From positions 786,784-850,783 of the forward strand of contig JAQFVV010000347.1 in NCBI GenBank assembly GCA_028023455.1: a stretch of 64,000 nucleotides of DNA, read 5' to 3'. The stretch is from Epiperipatus broadwayi (taxonomy: Eukaryota; Onychophora; Udeonychophora; Euonychophora; Peripatidae). The position numbers were made by a program, and so were the translations under genes. Positions 47,900-59,087 of the stretch are shown one piece after another; position 1 is the first letter of the stretch; each line of letters starts with the position of its first letter. The notes under the pieces were generated by a model. That model saw nothing but the letters and a program-made list of their open reading frames with translations, was not told the origin of the DNA and made no database searches.

Positions 47900-48885
47900 C
47901 TTCAGATTTAAGAGTGCCTGATATTTCAAATCTTAATAATGAATAAATAAAACTGTTGCTTATATAATTGCAACTATCAACACATGCACAAAAATATTAT
48001 AGTAGTAAAAGATATTTAAAGTTTAAGCTATGGTTTAAGTATAAGACTTTATAGTATTTATAATGAAAAGACCTTGCCATGTTAAATATATTAAATCAAT
48101 CACTACAGTTTTTTCATGTACTTTTTTAATATTTTATTGTATCTTCATTAGTTTTTCTGATGATGATTTTTGCTTATTCACTGAAGATGTTAGAAAGAGT
48201 AGATATAACAGCATTTGGTGATGTTTTATGAGGTATAATATCAGTAGATCTTGAGTCATTTATCCAAATATATCCATTTATTCCTTTATGGCATTATAGA
48301 TGTGTTGCATGATCTGGTTTTTCAATCTTCAGCACTAATTTCTGGATCCAACTGCATTTCCAGACATTGTATCTTTTGTGGTTTGTGATCATCTAGTCAC
48401 ACCATATAGATGAATTTCTTTTAAATAAAATCATCATGCTGACTCTTGTAATTTGTAGTATTAAAAATATTTTAAGAACAATCATTAACTTGTGGCTTTC
48501 AATGGAAAAAGTGCTTTAATCAGCAATTGTTTCTCTTTTCCATATGAATTGTGGCAACATGGCTTCAATAGTATATTGCATTTTAACATAAAGCAATATG
48601 AATGAACTGCTGTGCTTTTAGAATTATAATGATAGCAATAAAAATGCCTAATAACTTGTTTCAGCCTATTTATATCAAATTTGTGCTATTAAAAAAACAT
48701 TAAAACATCAAGTATATATATATTTAACCTATTATCACTGTTGTTATCAAATTTTTTAACAACTGCAATAGGCAACCTCCTTTTTTTTAAATATATACAT
48801 GTCTTATAAACAATAATTGTTTTTTAATCCAACCTACCTTATATACTCTCCTTCTTTTCTTTTTAAAAACTTTATTTTTTCTTGT
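47900..48885. other. Non-coding DNA
   Basis: 48150-48430 is less AT-rich but shows no recognisable frame or repeat. No gene is supported. Confidence 0.45.
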
Positions 48886-48888
48886 CAC

Positions 48889-50300
<1,412 letters not shown>

Positions 50301-50379
<79 letters not shown>
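50301..50379. repeat. (TA)n microsatellite
   Basis: 79 bp of uninterrupted TA repeat, about 260 bp before the left long direct repeat. Confidence 0.97.
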
Positions 50380-50382
<3 letters not shown>

Positions 50383-51578
50383 CACAGGTGTGCATTATAT
50401 TAATTTATTAACAGAAATTCAATTTTCTCAAAATAATAAATGGCATCATTTTTTACCTAAATAGGCCTAACCAACATGCATTGACACATAAATATGCACA
50501 CAGAGTGCAGTACATTTGAGAAATGGGCATATTTGAATGGTTATACAATAAATGATTTAAAATAATCATTATATATTATATATCTCAATTTAAAATGTCA
50601 TTTCAAAGGAATATGAAAATTATTTCTTTACAATATATTGTGCCCTTTTCTATAGGTCAGTAATAGTTCATAACAGTCAGTTACTAAAAATTTTAAATTT
50701 TAGAATATGTTCTTTTGATTTATTAATTATAGTTTGTCAATTATGTTATAAAGTATAATTTGAAGCTAAAGAAAATACGTAATGTATAAAATTATGGAGA
50801 ATCATTTAAAAAATAGTTATATAAAACTTTAAATATTGTTGCATATGGTTGTAAAAGCTGGCCATAATAAATAACACAGCTATAAATATTAAAAGTATAT
50901 TTAAAAATTCGATTTTAATAGTTTAAAATGGATAATTTAATAAATGCTATATTTAAATTTGTAATCATATTTAAATAGTCAAAATTAATATAGTATATTT
51001 TAAAAATAAACTTTATGATGGTGAAAATTATATCTAGTTCTATATTTTTAAAATCATTCTTCCAAATTTTATAATTATTTTATAAAATATAATAAGTGTA
51101 TCAATTATATAAATCTAGGCAGAGAAATAGATTAAAAATCGTCTGTCAAAGTTATTAATCATGTGACTTGTATACTAATACTTTCACACACATGCTTGTT
51201 TGAATTAATAACAAAGTTTAAAATATTTTAAAAGTTATATTATAGAATTGGATGGAATTGTCACCTAGGATAAAATAATAATAAATATTAAGTTAACTAT
51301 CGTATGTAATGTTTTAAGTAATGTAATAAAGATGAATACAGATATAATAAAAATTAAATATTTTTTTAAAATAAAAATAGATAAATGGAATAGGTTATTA
51401 AAGTTATTTTAAAAGTTATTTTAAATGTTTAAATAATTTTAATAAAATAATAATTGATTTAAAAGTAATATTTTAAATAATATTTTAAGTTCATTACGTC
51501 ATAATTTCTAATTTTAAAATTCAATTCTGCTATAAACTGAAAATATGTAAATATGTCCTCAAGTTAAAGTAAGAATCA

Positions 51579-51614
51579 ACCAATCAAATGAGGTATTCTT
51601 ACAGACTATAAATA
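51579..51614 (+). promoter_or_regulatory. CCAAT box and TATA box in left LTR
   Basis: CCAAT (51580-51584) precedes TATAAATA (51607-51614) by 22 bases between the two motifs. Both are conserved in the right copy (60029-60033 and from 60056). The direction agrees with the interior coding region. Confidence 0.55.
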
Positions 51615-54600
51615 TGAATTGCACGAGGATAAAGGGGGAGATTAATAATGTATTGAAACCAAAGAAAGGTATATTAGCAGCTCTCAGAGAGATAGTATTT
51701 TTTTTTTTTTTTTTTTAGTCAATTTTTTTTTTTAGTACTTTCTTATTGTTTTATTTGCAAAAACTAATTGATAATTTTTAAAAGTATTTTTGCAAAAGAG
51801 GGTGTTAAAATATAATAATTTAGAAACTTCATGGAAATGATTTTCTAATTTTTAAAGTACTTACCAGTCGTATTTTATCTAAAAAATTTAACCTAAACTT
51901 CGCAATAAAAAATGGATATACTGTGGAATAAAATGGATAGAAATTGTAATACTGTAAAAATGTTTGGAATATTTATTGATACAGCTTTATTAATATTTCA
52001 CCGGAGAACTGTTTTGGTGCATAAAAAACCACAGCTCAGACATTATACGGAGTCTAAAAAAAAAAAAATGTATTGAAACGTATTATTTATAAGCCTATCC
52101 AAGATTTATTTTTAAATAGTAATAAGACAATTATATCTCATGAATCATTTTATAGAATATTATATTCAAAGGAGTAAAATGTTATATACTTTCTGAAGGT
52201 AACATTTTTTAAAAAATATTTTCAAGAATTAAAGAAAGAACCCAGGAGAATATGTTACAGAAGCGTTTTTGATATTAAAATATCCGGTCTTAGAATTATT
52301 TAAAATGTATTTAGAAAAGATTTGTTTAAAAGTACTTGAAGTTTTTTTATTTTAAAAGAGATTTATAAAAATACCAAATGAAAGTTTAAATGTATCAAGA
52401 AGGAAACATATATAAAAAAGTGAACACATAGTTGAATAAAAGATGGATCCATGGAAATACAAATAGTACTTAAAAGTTTATCGAATATTTTTAATGTTAA
52501 ATTAGATGGATTGATGCATCGGATACACAGAGAATATTGGTAGAGAAGATTAAAAAGCTTCATGGGATTAATTAATATTATGATTTAATAATTATCATCC
52601 TAAATACTAAAACCAAGGATTATTTTTTATAAATTTTACTAAATGGATTAATAATTATTTTTATTTTAAACTTTAACGCGCTTGGAGGAGAACATTTTAA
52701 AAACTCTAGAGAAAATAATAAACATTTTGGACTTATCAGGAACTATCGTCAAGAAAATATGTAACTATAGTTTTGATTCCTTTTATTTTGTTAACCTAGT
52801 TTAAATCTAAATTTTTATATAAGATTAGGAAAAACATAAAAACATTAATTTATTAATATTAAAATTTTATAATATAACAATCTAATAATTTAGCTAAAAA
52901 TATTTTAATATAAAGTGTATGTGTGTGAATTTTTTTTATATCTGCAATGCTCAAGTGGATAAAGGAAGCCTACTGAACACGATGACTAGATAAAGGTTAT
53001 TGGTAATAATAATAACTATTGATAATTTATAATGTATATTTTTTTGTTTTCTTTAGATCATCCATAAATTGGAAGAATGAAGTGTAAAAGTTTTTTTACT
53101 TATATGTACCGCTTTTCTACCACATTTTAAAAAACATTATGAGATGAGATTGATTTGAAAATATGACAACGATTATTTTTTTTTATTAGTGATATAATCC
53201 AACATAACAAATAATTATGTGATTCTTTTAAAATTTTCATGTTATTGGATATTCAAATATTGTCTAAGTAGATTGTATATGATTAAACATATAGAATAAT
53301 GAAGTAAGCAAACTTTTCTTATGGAACAGTGAAATTGTTTTAAACTATTAATGAATTTTATTTATTGTTTTGTAAATGCAGATAGTTATTTATCGATGTA
53401 AGATGTGGAAAATCTTGAGAAATAATGTTGAGATAGTGGCTTGGAAGTACTTAGTGAACAGGAAACCAAGATGATGTTTTAAGAAATAGGATGTTATAAG
53501 GAATGGAAATAATATTTAGTCTTTATGTGAATATCAGCATAGTTAACAAAGCCCTATGACTGATACGCATTTTATTTGGACAGTGTTTATATTTCTTTAA
53601 ATATTTGATGTTCTAATAAAGCTGAAGAAATAGCTTTAACATCGTCCCTGTACTAGAGGATATTAGGCAGGTAAATGTCATACCTCTTCGCACTGTGCCA
53701 TGATTTTGAGATATGTTAAGAGTAATACTCTAGCTTTCTTCCTTAATCCTATGCATCTGTTTTCACTATCTTTATTTCATGTAACTGCATCATTCAGTAA
53801 GATATGTTTAAGAGAAATGATAAATAATTTAGAACTTAGGTTATGCTATCGTTTTGTATAAGATTGGTTTATTTGCTTAGAAGGAATAGGACGTTATAAC
53901 TTAAAATTGAAGATCCAAAGTATCCTAAGGAAAGAAAAGAATCATAGAATATATTTTGAATTTTATTTCGGAAATGAAATATAAACCTTTTTAAAATAAA
54001 GTATCTAAACAAAGATATTTTCTTTAAAGTGATAATAATTTTAAATGCTTTAGTATTATTTTTTTAAGAGAAAAATAAGTATTGCATATTTTAAAATACA
54101 ATAGTACAAAGTAAATTATGTAAACAATATGCATAGTATATTTTTTGTTTATTGATTAACAGAAATATATTGATGATTACACTTATATCATACTAAAGTA
54201 AGGCTTAAATAAGAATATTATGATTAGTAAACATTGTGTGATAAATACTAAAATCTAGTACTGAATTTTGGATAATATTTTGTGTAACATCTTTGACTTT
54301 GCAAGATGAAATTTTTTTAATATTTTGAGAAATCCATACTCATTATAAAATTTTGTTTTCTATAGAATGTTTTTCTAAGTATGAATTTTTAAAATAAGAT
54401 AGTTTAATAATATTAAGGATAAAATGCTGTTGCTAATAAAGTAGATAAATATATTTGTAATAAGTTAACCATAATGAGAAACCAAATAGTAACATTTTTT
54501 TTTAATTTTGTCCTAAATCTAAATAAAGATATAATTGAAATATAAATTATTTTTTTTATAACCTGGTAGATCAAACTGTAAAGTAAAAAAATTAAGGATA

Positions 54601-55310
54601 TCCACTGTAAATAGTGTAAATAAATTGTTTATTTATTTGTTGTTAGTAATAAACTTTGTTAAATTTTGTTATTTCAAAACTTTTGTGTCCAAGTTATTTA
54701 TTTCTCCACATCGCTGCATGAAATTACGATATATGCATAATAATTGAAACAAATATATAATTTTGCACAAAAGATAAATAGAGAATTATTTTAAGAATTT
54801 TAAATATTTTATTGGTATTCATTATAATTAAATAATCATAATCTTACATTATTTTATTGGTCATAAATCAGTTATCACAATATTATATTAAATTATATGC
54901 TATCAGTTGCCACACATATTTTGTTTGTCAGATTATTAAAATGCTACCACGTATTTATTATATCATTACATGAAGATATAAGATCATATAAAATTATTTT
55001 ATTATTTTATTATGGTAATAAAATATAACGAAAAGAAAAGATATCCAGAATTAGTTAAACAATGAAGAATATTATTACTGTTATTTATTATTATTAGTTT
55101 AAGTGTAGTAGATTATGACATAAAATCCCTTCTCATATTTTACTACCATATTTTTAAATTAACTTAGAATAAACTTTATGAACCTGAGATTATTTTATTG
55201 AGCTAGATTATTACAAATAGAAGATTAAGACTTAATTATTAGTTTAATCTTAGTGAGTAGAAGTCATTAAAGTCGTAAGAATACTATGAGTTTGTTATTT
55301 GAAATAGTAA

Positions 55311-55372
55311 TAAAAGGGGGGATAGTGTTCTTATGCCATTGAGGTAGTATCCTGTGGGATATTGGCTCAATG
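55311..55372 (+). other. G-run followed by conserved hairpin near LTR 3' end
   Basis: AAAAGGGGGGA (55312-55322) is followed by a two-step stem: CATTGAG (55337-55343) with CTCAATG (55366-55372), and inside it TATCC (55348-55352) with GGATA (55357-55361). The stem is intact in the right copy (63795-63830), while the G-run there is shorter. Confidence 0.6.
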
Positions 55373-55597
55373 TAATCTATCTTGTCACCTGTATTTTCAC
55401 TTCAAGTCTCATGAAAATATTAAATATTTATTTAATTTATTTTTTAAAAAACTGAACCTTATTTGTATTTTAAATTTGAGCTAGTGAAATATTTTAATTT
55501 TAATGCTGAATATTTTAGTTATTAATTATTAATTGAGATAGAACCCATTTTATTTTATATCATATACTATTCTGAAGTGAGGATGCATGAGATTACA

Positions 55598-55860
55598 GGT
55601 TAGATTTTGGCCCCCAATGTGTTTGGCATGATGTGTAGTGGAGCTACACATAGGTCAGGTTAGATTACAGCACCTGCAATGTGTTGGGCCTGAGTGTTTA
55701 AAATGGGAGAGTATAATGGGCTTACATGACATGGGGAAGTCTCGGTTAGATTTTGCTCTTCCAACCTGACTGCATGATATGTAGTTGGGACTACAATCAA
55801 TCGGTCAGATTGTGGTACCCAAACATTTAGGCTACAAGATATATTAGGAAAGTAGTTAAA
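55598..55860 (+). repeat. Four tandem imperfect repeats, first one primer-binding-site-like
   Basis: GGTTAGATT or GGTCAGATT starts units at 55598, 55658, 55744 and 55803 (spacings 60, 86, 59). Unit 1 continues TTGGCCCCCAATGTG. From TGG (55608) it matches about 12 of the first 16 positions of the tRNA-Lys-type primer site as I recall it. Units 3 and 4 share GCATGATATGTAGT / CTACAAGATATATT-like segments with unit 1. The block lies exactly where a primer-binding site is expected, just after the left LTR. Confidence 0.6.
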
Positions 55861-56443
55861 AATATATAATACAATAGTTAGTATTTGAATTTGTTCATGT
55901 AACTTTAGAGATTATTGATAGTATATCTCACAGAAGATAGATAATTTAATATTTATTATAGCAATAATTATTTAGGATTTGATTATTATTGTGAATTAAG
56001 TGTTTATTATTAAAATATTGCAATTTTATGTGGTAGATGATTTGATTGCTTAAAAATAGTACTATATTGTTGTAAAACAATTAGCAAATAAAATTTTAAA
56101 ATATGCATATGTGGCTTATGATTATTTTATTACATATTATGACCATGTCAATTATTGAAATATAAATGATATATTTTGAAAATATTTTATTATGTGCAAA
56201 ATATCTGTGAATCATGCATGTGGGAAAATAATATTGTGACACATAATTTTAATCGTTATTGTTACTGTAATTAATTAGAGTTAGTTTGTATAAGGATATA
56301 AAAAAAAAGTATTATCTATAGTTTTTTGTGGGTGATGGTTAGATGGAGATAAAAGAAACTGGTAAGGAACTATTTTTATGAAAAATTAATAGTAATATAT
56401 TGTTTAAATATTGAATTTTGAGAAAAAGCATATTTGCAAAAAA
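55860..56443 (+). other. Leader region between primer-site block and coding region
   Basis: AT-rich, without frames. It would be the untranslated leader of the element's transcript. Confidence 0.5.
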
Positions 56444-56539
56444 ATGAATAATCAAGGTAATAATTTAGAGATTGAAATATCTGAGTTTATTGTCGATGAA
56501 AGTTGTGAGGAGGAATGAGAAATAGAAAACTTAATTGAA

Positions 56540-56812
56540 ATGGAAACAGTTGTAGATAGTGTCCAAATTATAGATAGTAAGATAAAAGAAGAGGTTATGG
56601 AAATTAAAACAGTGGAAGAAAAGATAATAGTGCCTAAAAAGGAGGTAGAGAACTCCCAAATATCTCAAATGTTATTGATGATGAAGGAGATGAATGAAAA
56701 TATGAATAAAAATAGAGAAGATAGTATTATAAAATGTAATATTCTTAATGAAAATATGATTAAAAATAGAGAGGATACAAAAGCTCTTAATGAAAATATG
56801 AAAAAAAAATAG
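56540..56812 (+). CDS. Open part 1 of the element protein (coiled-coil-like)
   Basis: 90 residues, starting METVVDSVQIIDSK, rich in Glu, Lys and Asn. The motif NENM-KNRED occurs twice and NENM a third time before the frame ends in a run of A's. The frame upstream is open back to ATG 56444 except for one TGA, so this ATG is probably internal. The regular spacing of Ile, Leu and Met suggests a coiled coil. No domain is recognised. Confidence 0.45.
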   Translation: METVVDSVQIIDSKIKEEVMEIKTVEEKIIVPKKEVENSQISQMLLMMKEMNENMNKNREDSIIKCNILNENMIKNREDTKALNENMKKK

Positions 56813-56858
56813 TATCAAGTTAGATGCTAAAATTGATTCTTTTAGAAAAGATAGAGAG

Positions 56859-57767
56859 ATGAAGTCTAATGCTCTTAATGAAATTATGAATAGAAATAGA
56901 GAAAAGATAAATAAAGCTAATGCTCAAATAGATTCTCTTGGAGAAAATGTGAATAAATATTGTATAAATTCAAATGCTCAAATTGATTCTCTTAAAGAAG
57001 ATACTAAATCTCCTATTGGAAATATAAATAAATATAGTATAAAATTAGACTCTAGTTTAGATTATATTAAATCTTGTAGAATAGATTTTCTGAATGAAAA
57101 TAATAGAATTTTTAAAAAAGAAGAAAGTAGTGGGGCTTATAAGGAAAAACCTTGTAAAACTGCTGAAGTAGTTAATAAAAGTGTTGAAGATGAAAGGTCA
57201 TCTGTTGACATAGTTAGTCAAGATATTAAAGTAGTAGATGATAATTTGAAAAATAAATTAGAAGAGAATAATAAATCCCAAAATATTGAGTTGAAACTTA
57301 TAGAAACTGAACCTAAACTATTGATGGATTTAGCAGATGGCAAAGATTTGAGAAATGTAGAATTAGCTGAATTAATCGAAGAGAATAATGAATTAGTTAA
57401 TGAAGTACCAAACGAGTCAAAAGAATTTATTGCAATTTGTAGTAAGGATTTTAAATTAGTTAATGAAAAGATAGAAGAGTATAAAGAACCCAAAGAAATG
57501 ATTAATAAAAATAAAAATGAGAAAGTGGAGGAACAAAAGAAAGATTATAGTGGTGTGGAGATGAAGTTAGATTTTCGAACTATGATAAAGAAAATAAGAG
57601 CAATGAAAGTAGATTCACAAGAGCAAATCAAAGAAAGGAAGAAAATGATATTAGAGGTAAGGGGATATAATCAGAAGTTAGAGGTATATAAAAAGAATAT
57701 GGCTGAAAAAGTTAAAAGATCACGTGAGTTATCACAGGAACTATTAGAGATAAGTTCAAAATTTTAA
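56859..57767 (+). CDS. Open part 2 of the element protein (long coiled-coil-like)
   Basis: 302 residues. The first 80 residues continue the NENM/NRE pattern and add repeated NAQIDSL motifs. The middle is acidic (about residues 100-200; ELAELIEENNELVNE) and the end is mixed-charge (KKIRAMKVDSQEQIKERKK). It reads as one long alpha-helical, coiled-coil protein segment. The same frame is open upstream of the ATG back to the A-run at about 56812, so the protein most likely began earlier. It ends at TAA 57765, after which the frame stays open. Confidence 0.55.
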   Translation: MKSNALNEIMNRNREKINKANAQIDSLGENVNKYCINSNAQIDSLKEDTKSPIGNINKYSIKLDSSLDYIKSCRIDFLNENNRIFKKEESSGAYKEKPCKTAEVVNKSVEDERSSVDIVSQDIKVVDDNLKNKLEENNKSQNIELKLIETEPKLLMDLADGKDLRNVELAELIEENNELVNEVPNESKEFIAICSKDFKLVNEKIEEYKEPKEMINKNKNEKVEEQKKDYSGVEMKLDFRTMIKKIRAMKVDSQEQIKERKKMILEVRGYNQKLEVYKKNMAEKVKRSRELSQELLEISSKF

Positions 57768-57788
57768 AGTTCTGATAAAGAAATAGTA

Positions 57789-58070
57789 GTGAATGTTCCT
57801 GATAAATCAGAAGGAGAGTACTTGATTTGTCAAAGTCAGAGTAGTAAGAATGAAGAGTTTGTGGAAGTAATACATGAAAACGATAAATTACATGTTAAAA
57901 TAGTAGAAGAATCCAAAGAATTTTTTGAATCAAGTGATGAAGATAAAGGAGTTGATAGGTCTTTAGAAATAAAAGTAAATTCATTAGATGAAAAATGTCT
58001 TGAGTTATTAGATAATGAATTACTAAAGATCACTGACAATACTAGTAATAAATTTAAGAATAAGACATGA
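57789..58070 (+). CDS. Open part 3 of the element protein (acidic)
   Basis: About 93 residues in the same frame as part 2, starting just after its stop; the first codon is GTG, so no real start need exist. It is acidic (FFESSDEDKGVDRS). It ends at TGA 58068, beyond which the frame is open into part 4. A minus-strand frame (57836-58039) is a shadow. Confidence 0.45.
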   Translation: MNVPDKSEGEYLICQSQSSKNEEFVEVIHENDKLHVKIVEESKEFFESSDEDKGVDRSLEIKVNSLDEKCLELLDNELLKITDNTSNKFKNKT

Positions 58071-58163
58071 GGTATAGCTCAGAAGTCTAGTATTAAATAT
58101 GAAAGTATTTGTCCAAAATTTAATATTTACAAAGAAATCTTATTTACAAAAATTAAAGATTCA

Positions 58164-58712
58164 ATGCCTAATATAAATTTTATAAGGTTTAAAATTGATC
58201 AGAAAAGAGACATAAGCAAAGCCAAAATAAAACTAAAATGTAGAAGTAAGGAGAAAATTAAAATAATTTTTCTCAAAAATATACTTAATCACAATAAAAA
58301 TCTGAAAAAGATTAAAGTGAAATTTAAAGGATTAAATAGTGAAAAGAGTAAGATAAGTTATCTTAGTGAAGCTATTGATTACATAAGAGATATAGGGAAA
58401 GCGAAAGTAAAATTTAAAGGAATAAATGAAAAGGTTTTTAATTTAAATATAGGTAGAAAGATTATTGATGTAGAAAAAGAGATCGAAAAGGCCAAGGTTA
58501 AACTTAAAGTTGTAAAAGAAAAGATGAATAATATTGAGTTGCTTAGAGATAACATTAATAAGGAGAAGAATACAGGAAAAGCAAAAATAAAACTTAAGTG
58601 TAGCCAGCAAAAGAGTTTTAAGATAAATTTTCTTAGGGAAAATTTTGATAGAGAAAAGAATACAGGAAAACCTAAGGTGAAACTTAAAGAAATAAGTTTA
58701 AGAGAAAATTAA
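58164..58712 (+). CDS. Open part 4: six tandem basic repeats of about 30 residues
   Basis: 182 residues, very rich in Lys. Units begin at 58164, 58254, 58344, 58431, 58521 and 58611. Each has the plan K-x-I-x-FL-x-x-x-I, then a charged stretch, then KAK(I/V)K(L/F)K and a short linker (for example SKAKIKLKCRSKE, GKAKVKFKGINE, GKAKIKLKCSQQ). One unit is 29 residues and the others 30. The alternating KxKxKxK core could form a beta strand with one basic face, suggesting nucleic-acid or membrane binding; this is inference. The frame is open upstream to the TGA at 58068. No homologous domain is recognised. Confidence 0.55.
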   Translation: MPNINFIRFKIDQKRDISKAKIKLKCRSKEKIKIIFLKNILNHNKNLKKIKVKFKGLNSEKSKISYLSEAIDYIRDIGKAKVKFKGINEKVFNLNIGRKIIDVEKEIEKAKVKLKVVKEKMNNIELLRDNINKEKNTGKAKIKLKCSQQKSFKINFLRENFDREKNTGKPKVKLKEISLREN

Positions 58713-59073
58713 AGTTTAGATTTAGAAAAGAAAATACCTAATGATTAAGACAAATAATTTCTAGATATGACGTATATTTAAAAAAAATATATTATAGCCT
58801 TATTTTTTTTACAGAACAAATATAAAACTTTAAAATGTCATAACCTAATTAATTATTCAAAAGGATAAAGATGGGGAGAACATTTTTTTTAGTATTTCTA
58901 GTTGAGATTCTGAGTATAATGTCCAAATATTTTATAAGTTTGTATTAAAAGCAGTATATTCTTTTGTGTTTCAGTAGTATAGGATAGAATTTGGTTATAG
59001 CAAATGATAAAGATATTAAATGTCAATGAATAGAGAAATGATAAGATAGATGTTTAATTTAAAATTTTTATTC
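58713..59073 (+). other. 3' untranslated interior of the element
   Basis: AT-rich sequence between the last coding segment and the polypurine tract, without frames. Confidence 0.5.
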
Positions 59074-59084
59074 GAAGGAGGAGG
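59074..59084 (+). other. Polypurine tract
   Basis: GAAGGAGGAGG, then TTA, lies directly before the right repeat, which starts TG at 59088. This is the expected place for the plus-strand primer of an LTR element. Confidence 0.7.
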
Positions 59085-59087
59085 TTA

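Larger units (their letters stand above)
50639..55597 (+). mobile_element. Left long terminal repeat (about 4.96 kb) of an LTR element
   Basis: The sequence from TGTGCCCTTTTCTATAGG onward recurs at 59088 in direct orientation and matches to the end of the window (55543 pairs with 64000), with a few percent differences in the first kilobase and fewer later. It begins TGT and, if the LTR ends just before the primer-site-like motif, it ends ATTACA at 55597, giving the TGT...ACA termini usual for LTRs. ACCAATCA (51579) and TATAAATA (51607-51614) form a + strand promoter pair, which would put about 1 kb in U3 and about 4 kb in R/U5. No long frame occurs inside. The length is far above that of typical animal LTRs. 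The last 54 bp of the boundary cannot be verified because the other copy leaves the window. Confidence 0.8.
56444..58712 (+). pseudogene. Element-encoded Lys/Glu/Asn-rich protein, interrupted (gag-like position)
   Basis: One coding region can be followed from ATG 56444 to the stop at 58710-58712, broken at four places: TGA at 56516, a frame change at an A-run near 56804-56812, TAA at 57765 and TGA at 58068. Between breaks the open parts are 56540-56812, 56859-57767, 57789-58070 and 58164-58712; the last three share one frame. The N-terminal half is acidic/basic with repeated LNENM and NRED motifs and Ile/Leu spacing suggestive of coiled coil. The C-terminal 180 residues are strongly basic and repetitive. 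No Cys-His zinc knuckle, protease DSG/DTG, reverse transcriptase or integrase motif is visible. Position after the primer site suggests a structural (gag-like) role, but I recognise no family. The A-run break could be a sequencing indel; the stops look like real decay. Confidence 0.65.

Noticed and set aside
57218-57493. 91-residue minus frame inside the element interior
   Set aside because: A shadow of the + strand coding region; Ser/Leu-rich because it complements Glu/Lys/Asn codons.
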